A stretch of DNA of 41,498 bases from Chromatiales bacterium. Lineage in GTDB: Bacteria > Pseudomonadota > Gammaproteobacteria > UBA6429 > Thiohalophilaceae. The position numbers and the translations under genes are program-made. The stretch's first letter is position 1. Each line of letters starts with the position of its first letter. The DNA lies in NCBI GenBank assembly GCA_026984045.1, contig JALSSV010000077.1, positions 1 to 41,498 on the forward strand. The letters are read 5' to 3'. Positions 16,992 through 24,562 of the stretch are shown piece by piece. The notes below the pieces were generated by a model. It was not told the DNA's origin and searched no databases. It was given only the letters and a program-made list of their open reading frames with translations.

Positions 16992-18192
16992 CCGCGACAT
17001 CGGCCACTTCGCCTGGGGCGCCTTGCGCAGTTATCCGGGCCGCACCTTCCTGATGCTGCTGGCCATGGCCATCGGCGTGGCGGCGGTGATCGTGCTCACC
17101 GCCCTCGGCGAGGGCGCGCGCCGCTACGTGGTGGACGAATTCTCCGCCCTCGGCACCAACCTGGTGATCGTGATTCCCGGTCGTTCCGAGACCGGCGGCC
17201 TCAATCCCAGCACCCTGATGGGCGAGACGCCCCGGGATCTGACCATCGCCGACGCCCGGGCCCTGACCCGCAGCGTCAACGTGCGCCGGGTGGCGCCCCT
17301 GAACGTGGGCCAGGCGGAAGTGAGCTGGGGCGGTCGTTCCCGGGAGGTGGTGATCGTCGGCGCCACCCACGAATACCTGGCCATCCGCCACTGGAAGCTG
17401 GGCCAGGGGCGCTTCCTGCCCGCCGCCAAGTGGGAGCAGGCCCTGCCGGTGGCCGTCATCGGCAGCAAGATCCGCCGCGAGCTGTTCGGCCCCCGGCGCG
17501 CCCTGGGCCAGTGGCTGCGGATCGGCGATCGCCGCTACCGGGTGATCGGCATCCTCGCCTCACGGGGCCGATCCATCGGCGTGGACGTGGAGGATCTGGT
17601 GATCATTCCCGTGGCCTCGGCCCTGCAGCTGTTCAACACCCCGTCGCTGTTCCGGATCCTCGTGGAGGCGCGCTCGCGGGAGGCCATCGCGCCGGTGAAG
17701 CGTTTCATCGTCGACACCCTGCAGCGCCGTCACCAGGGGGTGAAGGACGTGACCGTGATCACCCAGGATGCGGTCCTGGCCACCTTCGACCGGATCCTCG
17801 GCGCCCTCACCTACGCCGTCGGCGGCATCGCCGCCATCTCCCTGGCCGTGGCCGGGATCCTGATCATGAACGTGATGCTGGTGGCCGTCTCCCAGCGCAC
17901 CGCCGAGATCGGCCTGCTCAAGGCCCTGGGCGCCACCCGGCGCACCATCAGCGTGCTGATCCTGGCCGAGGCCATCCTGCTCTCGGGTCTCGGTGCCGTC
18001 GGGGGTCTGCTGCTGGGCCTGGCGGGCAACGTGGTGATCCGCCGGATCCTGCCCGTCTTGCCGGCGCAGACGCCCCTGTGGGCGCTGCTCTCGGCCCTGA
18101 TGGTGGCGATCGTCACCGGCCTGCTGTTCAGTCTGCTGCCGGCCCGGCGGGCCGCGGCGCTGGATCCGGTCCTGGCCCTGTCACGACGGTGA
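16978..18192 (+). CDS. MacB-like ABC permease (first)
   Basis: 404 residues. One TM near the N-terminus (MLLAMAIGVAAVIVLTALGEG), a large periplasmic MacB_PCD domain (about 45-265), then three C-terminal TM helices of the FtsX type (VGGIAAISLAVAGILIMNVM, a second and a third ending LLPARRAAALDPVLAL). With the next gene it should form a heterodimeric permease. It overlaps the ATPase gene and lies 4 bp before the second permease. Confidence 0.92.
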   Translation: MHLHSRDIGHFAWGALRSYPGRTFLMLLAMAIGVAAVIVLTALGEGARRYVVDEFSALGTNLVIVIPGRSETGGLNPSTLMGETPRDLTIADARALTRSVNVRRVAPLNVGQAEVSWGGRSREVVIVGATHEYLAIRHWKLGQGRFLPAAKWEQALPVAVIGSKIRRELFGPRRALGQWLRIGDRRYRVIGILASRGRSIGVDVEDLVIIPVASALQLFNTPSLFRILVEARSREAIAPVKRFIVDTLQRRHQGVKDVTVITQDAVLATFDRILGALTYAVGGIAAISLAVAGILIMNVMLVAVSQRTAEIGLLKALGATRRTISVLILAEAILLSGLGAVGGLLLGLAGNVVIRRILPVLPAQTPLWALLSALMVAIVTGLLFSLLPARRAAALDPVLALSRR

Positions 18193-18196
18193 CCCC

Positions 18197-19396
18197 ATGC
18201 GCGCCCGCGACTTCCTGCATCTGACCGGCTCCGCCCTCGTCACCCACCGCCTGCGCAGCGTGCTCACGGCGCTGGGCATCGCCGTGGGCATCGCCGCGGT
18301 GATCGTGCTCACCGCCATCGGCGAGGGCCTGCACAAGTTCGTGCTCGCCGAGTTCACCCAGTTCGGCACCACCCTGATCGCCGTCAATCCCGGCAAGGCC
18401 ACCACCGCCGGCTCCAGCATGGGCGTGTTCGGCACCAACCGGCCGCTCACGCTCGAGGATGCCGAGGCCCTGCGCCGCCTGCCCTACGTGGAGGCGGTGG
18501 TGCCCTTCGTGATGGGCAACGCCGAGGTGGATGCCGGCGAACGCCGCCGGCGCACCAACGTCTACGGCGCCGGGCCGCAGATGCCCGAAGCCTTCCGCAT
18601 GCACGTGCGCTCGGGACGTTTCCTGCCGCCCGACGATCCGACCGCGCCGCGGGCCTTCGCGGTGCTCGGCAGCAAGCTGCGCCAGGAACTGTTCGGCAGC
18701 GAGAATCCCCTCGGCCAGCGCATCGCCATCGCCGGCAGCCGCTACCGGGTGATCGGCGTGATGGCGTCCAAGGGCACGGTGCTGGGCTTCGATCTGGACG
18801 ACACGGTGTACATCCCCGCGGCCCGCGCGCTGGGCCTGTTCAACCGCGACTCGCTGTTCGAGATCGACGTGCTGTACCGGGAACAGACCCCGGTGGAGAA
18901 GGTGGTGGAAGGGATCCGCAAGACCCTGATCGCCCGTCACGGCAAGGAAGACTTCACCATCACCACCCAGCAGCAGATGCTGGACGTGCTCGGCTCGGTG
19001 CTCGACGTGCTGACCTTTGCCGTGGGCGCCATCGGCGGCATCTCGCTGCTGGTGGGCAGCATCGGCATCATCACCATCATGACCATCGCCGTCAACGAAC
19101 GCACCGCCGAGATCGGCCTGCTGCGCGCCCTCGGCGCCCGCCGCCGCCAGGTGCTGGTCCTGTTCCTCGGCGAGGCCATGGTCCTCTCCGCCCTCGGTGG
19201 TCTGGCCGGCCTGCTGCTGGGCATCGGCACCGCCTGGCTGCTGCACGCCCTGATCCCGGCCCTGCCGGTACACACGCCCCTGACCTTCGTGATCCTCGCC
19301 GAAAGCCTCTCCCTCCTCATCGGCCTCGCCGCCGGCGTCCTCCCCGCCCGCCGCGCCGCCCGCCTCGACCCGGTGGTGGCGCTGCGGGCGGAATAG
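18197..19396 (+). CDS. MacB-like ABC permease (second)
   Basis: 399 residues, same layout as the preceding gene: N-terminal TM (ALGIAVGIAAVIVLTAIGEG), MacB_PCD domain, FtsX domain with TAEIGLLRALGARRRQV and LPARRAARLDPVVALR. The two permeases are clearly paralogous, probably an old tandem duplication. Substrate unknown: macrolides, peptides, siderophores and lipoproteins are all exported by such systems. Confidence 0.92.
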   Translation: MRARDFLHLTGSALVTHRLRSVLTALGIAVGIAAVIVLTAIGEGLHKFVLAEFTQFGTTLIAVNPGKATTAGSSMGVFGTNRPLTLEDAEALRRLPYVEAVVPFVMGNAEVDAGERRRRTNVYGAGPQMPEAFRMHVRSGRFLPPDDPTAPRAFAVLGSKLRQELFGSENPLGQRIAIAGSRYRVIGVMASKGTVLGFDLDDTVYIPAARALGLFNRDSLFEIDVLYREQTPVEKVVEGIRKTLIARHGKEDFTITTQQQMLDVLGSVLDVLTFAVGAIGGISLLVGSIGIITIMTIAVNERTAEIGLLRALGARRRQVLVLFLGEAMVLSALGGLAGLLLGIGTAWLLHALIPALPVHTPLTFVILAESLSLLIGLAAGVLPARRAARLDPVVALRAE

Positions 19397-19412
19397 CTTT
19401 TTTTGATACTGC

Positions 19413-19670
19413 GTGGAAGGAACGCAGAGGGCGCAGAGACGCAGAGAGCGCAGAGCAGGAAAATCGTTTCGTAGGGTACGCTTGTGCCTCAGCGCGCCAC
19501 CATAATCACGTTTGGATTGGTGAAACCTCCAGGAACAAAACAGGCCTCACGGAAAAGATAACGACCAACCTTCCTCGGGGCGCAGGGGCGCTTGGGCACC
19601 CTGCCACCGTAGATCACCAAATAAATTCTCGGCGTCCTCTGCGTCTCCGCGCCCTCTGCGTTCCTTCCAC
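19413..19670. repeat. Inverted pair of AACGCAGAG-type repeats
   Basis: Arms 19413-19452 and 19631-19670 match as reverse complements at 36 of 40 positions, both beginning on the outside with GTGGAAGGAACGCAGAG. The 178-bp core is not coding as far as I can tell; it contains GTAGGGTACGC (19472-19482), related to GCAGGGTACGC at 22923-22933. The pair fills the convergent gap between the permease and the exonuclease genes. Confidence 0.88.
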
Positions 19671-19685
19671 CGAGCCCATCGAAAC

Positions 19686-20459
19686 CTACAATTCGATGTC
19701 GTAATCCATGATCAGCGGCGCGTGATCCGAGAACCACTTGTCCTTGTAGATCCGCGCCTTGCGGATCCGGTCTTTCAGGCCGGGGGTGACGATCTGGTAG
19801 TCGATGCGCCAGCCCACGTTCTTTTCGCGGGCGCGGCCGCGGTTGGACCACCAGGTGTACTGGCCGGGACGGGGGTCGACCACGCGGAAGGCGTCCACGT
19901 AGCCCAGTTCGTCGAACAGGCGATCCAGCCAGGCCCGTTCCTCGGGGGTGCAGCCCGAGTTCTTCTGGTTGCTCTTCCAGTTGGTGATGTCGATCTCCCG
20001 GTGCACGATGTTGAAGTCGCCACAGATGATGAACTCCCGCCGCTGGCGGCGCAGGCGGCGAAACTCCTCGAACATCCGCTCCATGAACCGGAGCTTGCGC
20101 TGGTGCCGCTCGGGGCTGGCCGAGCCCGAGGGCAGATAGAAGGAGACGATGCTCAGGTCCTCGTAGTCGGCCTGCAGCCAGCGGCCCTCGCTGTCCACCG
20201 GATCCCAGCCCAGCCCGCGCACGATGCGCCGGGGTTCCTGGCGGGCGAACAGCGCCGTGCCGCTGTAGCCCTTCTTTTCGGCATCGAAATACCAGGTGTG
20301 AAAGGCCTTGGGATAATAGCTGTCGTCGAGCTGGTGTTCCTGGGCCTTGGTCTCCTGCAGGCAGACCACGTCGGCCCGCTGATGGCGCAGCCAGTCGAAG
20401 AAACCCTTGCGCGCGGCGGCGCGGATGCCGTTGACGTTGAAGGTGATGACCCGCAGCAT
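19686..20459 (-). CDS. Exonuclease III family protein at the crc locus
   Basis: 257 residues, endonuclease/exonuclease/phosphatase fold. The metal and catalytic residues of exonuclease III appear intact: FNVNGIRAA (Asn), LQETKAQ (Glu), GDFNIVH (Asp and Asn), WRIDYQI (Asp) and SDHAPLIMDY (Asp-His). Pseudomonas Crc, which occupies the same position divergent from pyrE, has lost several of these. This protein therefore should repair abasic sites or degrade DNA from 3' ends; a Crc-like regulatory role is not excluded. I leave the symbol empty because xthA and crc are both possible. Confidence 0.9.
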   Translation of the reverse strand: MLRVITFNVNGIRAAARKGFFDWLRHQRADVVCLQETKAQEHQLDDSYYPKAFHTWYFDAEKKGYSGTALFARQEPRRIVRGLGWDPVDSEGRWLQADYEDLSIVSFYLPSGSASPERHQRKLRFMERMFEEFRRLRRQRREFIICGDFNIVHREIDITNWKSNQKNSGCTPEERAWLDRLFDELGYVDAFRVVDPRPGQYTWWSNRGRAREKNVGWRIDYQIVTPGLKDRIRKARIYKDKWFSDHAPLIMDYDIEL

Positions 20460-20485
20460 GGCTGACTCCCGTCGTGAACGCGAAA

Positions 20486-20502
20486 GCGTGTATCATACAC
20501 GC
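20486..20502. promoter_or_regulatory. Palindrome between the exonuclease gene and pyrE
   Basis: GCGTGTAT, C, ATACACGC: 8-bp perfect arms about one base. It contains TATCAT (plus strand, 20491-20496) and TATGAT (minus strand, 20492-20497), either of which could be a -10 box, so divergent promoters may overlap here. No good -35 box is seen on either side. It could equally be an operator. Confidence 0.4.
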
Positions 20503-20528
20503 CCCGCGAAACCACCCGAAACGATCCC

Positions 20529-21170
20529 ATGCTCCCCTACCAGAAGGCTTTCATCGATTTCGCCCTCGAGCGCCAGGTGCTGCGCTTCGGCGAGTTCACC
20601 CTCAAGTCGGGCCGCGTCAGTCCCTATTTCTTCAACGCCGGCCTGTTCAACACCGGCGAGGCGCTGGCCCGCCTCGGCCGCTTCTACGCCGAAACCATCG
20701 TGCGTGGCGCACCGGAATTCGACGTGCTGTTCGGCCCCGCCTACAAGGGCATCCCCCTGGCCAGCGCCGCCACCATCGCCCTGGCCGAGCAACACGGCCA
20801 CGATATCCCCTGGTGCTTCAACCGCAAGGAAGCCAAGGATCACGGCGAGGGCGGCAACCTGGTCGGCGCCTCTCTCGAGGGCCGGGTGCTGATCATCGAC
20901 GACGTGATCACCGCCGGCACCGCGATCCGCGAATCCATGGCCATCATCGAGGCCCACGGCGCCACCCCCGCCGGCGTGGTCATCGCCCTGGACCGCCAGG
21001 AACGGGGCACCGGCGAGAAATCGGCGATCCAGGAAGTGGAGGAGACCTACGGGATTCCCGTGATCAGCATCGTCAGGCTCGCGGATCTGATCCGGTATCT
21101 CGGCGAACGGCCGGAGATGCAGGCACACCTGGAAAGGGTGCAGGCCTACCGCGAGCAATATGGCGTTTGA
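20529..21170 (+). CDS. pyrE: Orotate phosphoribosyltransferase
   Basis: 213 residues, normal length. Joins orotate with PRPP to give orotidine monophosphate in pyrimidine synthesis. Motifs: [41 protein letters not shown]-type loop (here [13 protein letters not shown]), and the PRPP motif [17 protein letters not shown]. The ATG at 20529 is 69 bp from the divergent exonuclease start. The sequence does not show the rph-type attenuator found before pyrE in E. coli. Confidence 0.97.
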   Translation: MLPYQKAFIDFALERQVLRFGEFTLKSGRVSPYFFNAGLFNTGEALARLGRFYAETIVRGAPEFDVLFGPAYKGIPLASAATIALAEQHGHDIPWCFNRKEAKDHGEGGNLVGASLEGRVLIIDDVITAGTAIRESMAIIEAHGATPAGVVIALDRQERGTGEKSAIQEVEETYGIPVISIVRLADLIRYLGERPEMQAHLERVQAYREQYGV

Positions 21171-21171
21171 A

Positions 21172-21242
21172 CCTGGGTGGCGGGTAGCGGCAGCGGGTAG
21201 CGAGGAAAACAGGCCACGCCCTCCCAAGCCACCAGCTACCCC
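21172..21242. repeat. GGGTAGC heptad-word repeats
   Basis: Plus-strand words at 21172-21207 (GGCGGGTAGCGGCAGCGGGT) and their inverse at 21220-21242 (on the minus strand GGGGTAGCTGGTGGC). Arms share the 7-nt words but have diverged more than at 12584-12655. The right arm includes the TAG stop (21236-21238) of the next gene. Confidence 0.65.
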
Positions 21243-21985
21243 ACAATCAGCCTGATCCCCACCAGCACCGTGACGATCTCGTAGGCCAGCTTGATCCAGC
21301 GGCTGCCGCGGGCAATGGCGAAGTGGGCGCCAACATAGCCGCCCAGGGCGGAGGCGACCAGCAGCACCGGCACCCAGTCCCACTGCACCTGGCCGAGCAG
21401 ACCGAGCGTGAGGGCGCCGCTGCCGTTCCAGAACAGCCCCACCAGCACCAGGGTGTAGGCCACCGCCCGCTGGTAATCGAGACCGAACCAGCGCACCAGC
21501 CAGAGGGTGACGAACAGCCCGGTCCCGGAGGTGAGGGAACCGTTGAGGATACCGATGGCGAACAGCACGCCGCCGCCGATGAGGTAACCGCGCCGATTGC
21601 GGTGGGCGGCCTGGGCCACGAGGCCGAGACCCGGCTTCGAGCGGGAATAGAGACCGAGGCCCAGGGTGAGAATCCCGAGGGCGATTTCGGCGGGGCGGTC
21701 CGGCACCCGCAGCACCAGGCTGGCGCCGAGGACCACCCCGGGCACGCCGGTGGCGAGGATCAGCAGGGCAAAGCGCCAGTCCAGCGCCCGTTCCTGGAGC
21801 TGGCGCGCGGTGGCCCCCACCCCCAGGGCCACGCTTGCCAGCTTGTGGGTGGCCAGTGCTACACTGAATGGCAGTCCGAGAAAAATCAGCGCCGGCAGCT
21901 GCAGCAGCCCCGCGCCTCCCCCGGCGAAGGCGGAAAAGGCATTGGCCACCAGCGAGACGACAAACAAGAGGACGTATTCGAACAT
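21236..21985 (-). CDS. TauE/SafE (TSUP) family membrane permease
   Basis: 249 residues with about eight TM helices in two halves. The N-terminal helix contains NAFSAFAGGGAGLLQLPAL and the second half repeats the pattern with GILNGSLTSGTGLFVTLWLV, the internal duplication typical of the 4-toluene sulfonate uptake permease family. Members export or import sulfite, sulfonates or related anions; the substrate here is unknown. It is divergent from the next gene with 28 bp between start codons, so their promoters must overlap genes. Its stop lies in repeat DNA. Confidence 0.88.
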   Translation of the reverse strand: MFEYVLLFVVSLVANAFSAFAGGGAGLLQLPALIFLGLPFSVALATHKLASVALGVGATARQLQERALDWRFALLILATGVPGVVLGASLVLRVPDRPAEIALGILTLGLGLYSRSKPGLGLVAQAAHRNRRGYLIGGGVLFAIGILNGSLTSGTGLFVTLWLVRWFGLDYQRAVAYTLVLVGLFWNGSGALTLGLLGQVQWDWVPVLLVASALGGYVGAHFAIARGSRWIKLAYEIVTVLVGIRLIVG

Positions 21986-22013
21986 GCGCCGGGGAGACCA
22001 GGAAGAGGAAAGG

Positions 22014-22700
22014 ATGAGCCGCTATATACTCCGAATCCCGCGCGGGCGCAAAACCCCACTCTGGCCACTGCTGGGGCTTGTCCTGCTGCTGGCCACCGGT
22101 CCGGCCGTTGCCGGCGGACGCATCAAGTGCTGGAAGAACAAGGACGGCGTCCGCGAATGCGGCCAGTTCGTCCCTCCCGAATATGCCCAGCAGCGTATCG
22201 AGATCATCAACGAGCGCGGCATCGTGGTGGACGTGATCGAGGCGGCCAAGAGCCGCGAACAACTGGCCAGGGAAGCGGCCGAACGCCGCCGGCGGGCCGA
22301 GCAGAAACGCCGCGACGAGATCCTGCTCAACACCTTCACCACCGAGCGCGACATCGAGCTGGCCCGCAAGAGCCGCATCCAGGCCATCGAGAGCATCATC
22401 GCCATCACCAACAGCAACACCCGCTCCCTCAAGGCCAACCTGGCCAAGGTGCAAAAACGCGCCGCCGACTTCGAACGCAGCGGCGAGACACCGCCCAAGG
22501 AACTGTTCGAGGAGATGGAAAGCCTCAAGCGCCAGATCAAGGACAATCAGGACTTCGTGGCCAAGAAGCAGCGCGACATCATCGCCCTGGAAAAACGCTT
22601 CGATGCGGATCTCAAGCGCTTCCGGGAGCTGAAGGGGATTGCGCCTTCAGCGGAGAAAACGCCGGATTCCCAGGCGCACGGCGAAAGTCACACCCACTGA
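22014..22700 (+). CDS. Periplasmic coiled-coil protein with DUF4124-like N-terminus
   Basis: 228 residues. N-terminal signal anchor or signal peptide (about 11-31), then GGRIKCWKNKDGVRECG, similar to the DUF4124 pattern of a Lys/Trp-rich strand followed by D-G-V, and then a long, charged alpha-helical coiled coil (about 65-210) rich in Arg, Glu and Lys. The tail ends in a His-containing stretch, HGESHTH. Start at 22014 is preceded by GAGGAAAGG. An ATG at 21975 is in frame but lacks a better SD. Function unknown. Confidence 0.78.
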   Translation: MSRYILRIPRGRKTPLWPLLGLVLLLATGPAVAGGRIKCWKNKDGVRECGQFVPPEYAQQRIEIINERGIVVDVIEAAKSREQLAREAAERRRRAEQKRRDEILLNTFTTERDIELARKSRIQAIESIIAITNSNTRSLKANLAKVQKRAADFERSGETPPKELFEEMESLKRQIKDNQDFVAKKQRDIIALEKRFDADLKRFRELKGIAPSAEKTPDSQAHGESHTH

Positions 22701-22711
22701 AACACTCCCCT

Positions 22712-22735
22712 GTAGGAGCGGCGCCCTCGCCGCGA
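22712..22735 (+). repeat. Single GTAG-type REP
   Basis: GTAG, GA, stem GCGGCG, loop CCCT, CGCCGC. It starts 11 bp after the stop of the coiled-coil gene. Confidence 0.75.
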
Positions 22736-22741
22736 CGAAAA

Positions 22742-22895
22742 GGGCCCAGGAACGAGTGACGAGGGAATCGAAGCCCGGAACCCCATGTATTCCTCGGCCC
22801 TTGGCCCTCGTCAGTCGTCCCTGCATTTTCGCTGGGAACGGGTAGCGGGTAAAGGCGTTGGTTTTCCCAGCTAGGGTAGGAGCAGCGCAAGCCGC
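22742..22895. repeat. Composite block of heptad-word inverted repeats
   Basis: First pair: 22747-22765 (CAGGAACGAGTGACGAGGG) and 22805-22823, reverse complements at 17 of 19 positions. Second pair: GCTGGGAACGGGTAGCGGGT (22831-22850) and TTTTCCCAGCTAGGGTAG (22862-22879). A degenerate REP (GTAGGAGCAGCGCAAGCCGC, 22876-22895) follows. No gene is visible in 22701-23009. Confidence 0.7.
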
Positions 22896-22967
22896 AAACC
22901 GCACCATCCCGATCCCGATATCGCAGGGTACGCTCGCGAAGTCATGTCTTCGGAGAAAAGCCGGCTT

Positions 22968-23000
22968 CGCGTCCTTTGCGTCTTCGCGTCTTTGCGTTGG
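22968..23000. repeat. Single arm of the CGCAAAG-type repeat
   Basis: On the minus strand it reads CCAACGCAAAGACGCGAAGA and then CGCAAAGGACGCG: tandem words of the same family as 12518-12542. It ends about 10 bp before the slmA stop codon. Confidence 0.7.
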
Positions 23001-23009
23001 TTTTTCCGC

Positions 23010-23603
23010 TCACCCCTGCAACAACCCCGCCAGCATGGCCCACTGGTCCTCCCACAGCTCCAGGGGGCGGCGGCGGAAGCCGCTGCGCACGAACTGGTTG
23101 ATGCGGCCTTCGGCCACCGCCAGCAGGAGGTTGGCCAGGGGGGGGACGGGGCGATCCGGGGGGAGCTGGCCGGCCAGCTCCCCCTCGCGCAGGATCTGCT
23201 TGAACTGGGTTTCCAGGCGTTCGTAGAACTGGTTGATGCGCTGGCGCAGGCGTTCGGTCTCGCCCACCAGCACGTCGCCGGCCAGCAGGCGGCACAGGCC
23301 GGGGTTGCGCTCGGCGAAGCCCAGCAACAGGGTCATGAGCCGTTCGCAGCGGCCGAGAACGGTCTTGTCCCGTTCCAGGATCTGGTTGGCAAGGCCGAAG
23401 ACCGATTCCTCGATGAACTCGATGAGCCCTTCGAACATGCGGGCCTTGCTGGGGAAGTGGCGGTAGAGCGCCGCCTCGGACACGCCCACGGCCCGCGCCA
23501 GGCCGGCGGTGGTGATGCGCTCGCCGGGCGAGCGTTCCAGTTCCTGGGCCAGGGTCTCGAGGATCTGCTGGCGGCGGGAGGATTTGCGGCCCGTCTCGCT
23601 CAT
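23010..23603 (-). CDS. slmA: Nucleoid occlusion factor SlmA (TetR family)
   Basis: 197 residues. N-terminal helix-turn-helix with [28 protein letters not shown] (positions about 30-57), the SlmA hallmark, followed by [15 protein letters not shown] and [21 protein letters not shown], then a C-terminal [12 protein letters not shown]. SlmA binds chromosomal sites and blocks FtsZ assembly over the nucleoid. Its place between pyrE and dut is conserved in E. coli. It starts 4 bp after argB and is probably in one operon with it. Confidence 0.94.
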   Translation of the reverse strand: MSETGRKSSRRQQILETLAQELERSPGERITTAGLARAVGVSEAALYRHFPSKARMFEGLIEFIEESVFGLANQILERDKTVLGRCERLMTLLLGFAERNPGLCRLLAGDVLVGETERLRQRINQFYERLETQFKQILREGELAGQLPPDRPVPPLANLLLAVAEGRINQFVRSGFRRRPLELWEDQWAMLAGLLQG

Positions 23604-23607
23604 GGGA

Positions 23608-24525
<918 letters not shown>

Positions 24526-24562
24526 TCAGGTTGTCGAAACGCGGCGCGGCAGGATACCCAAA

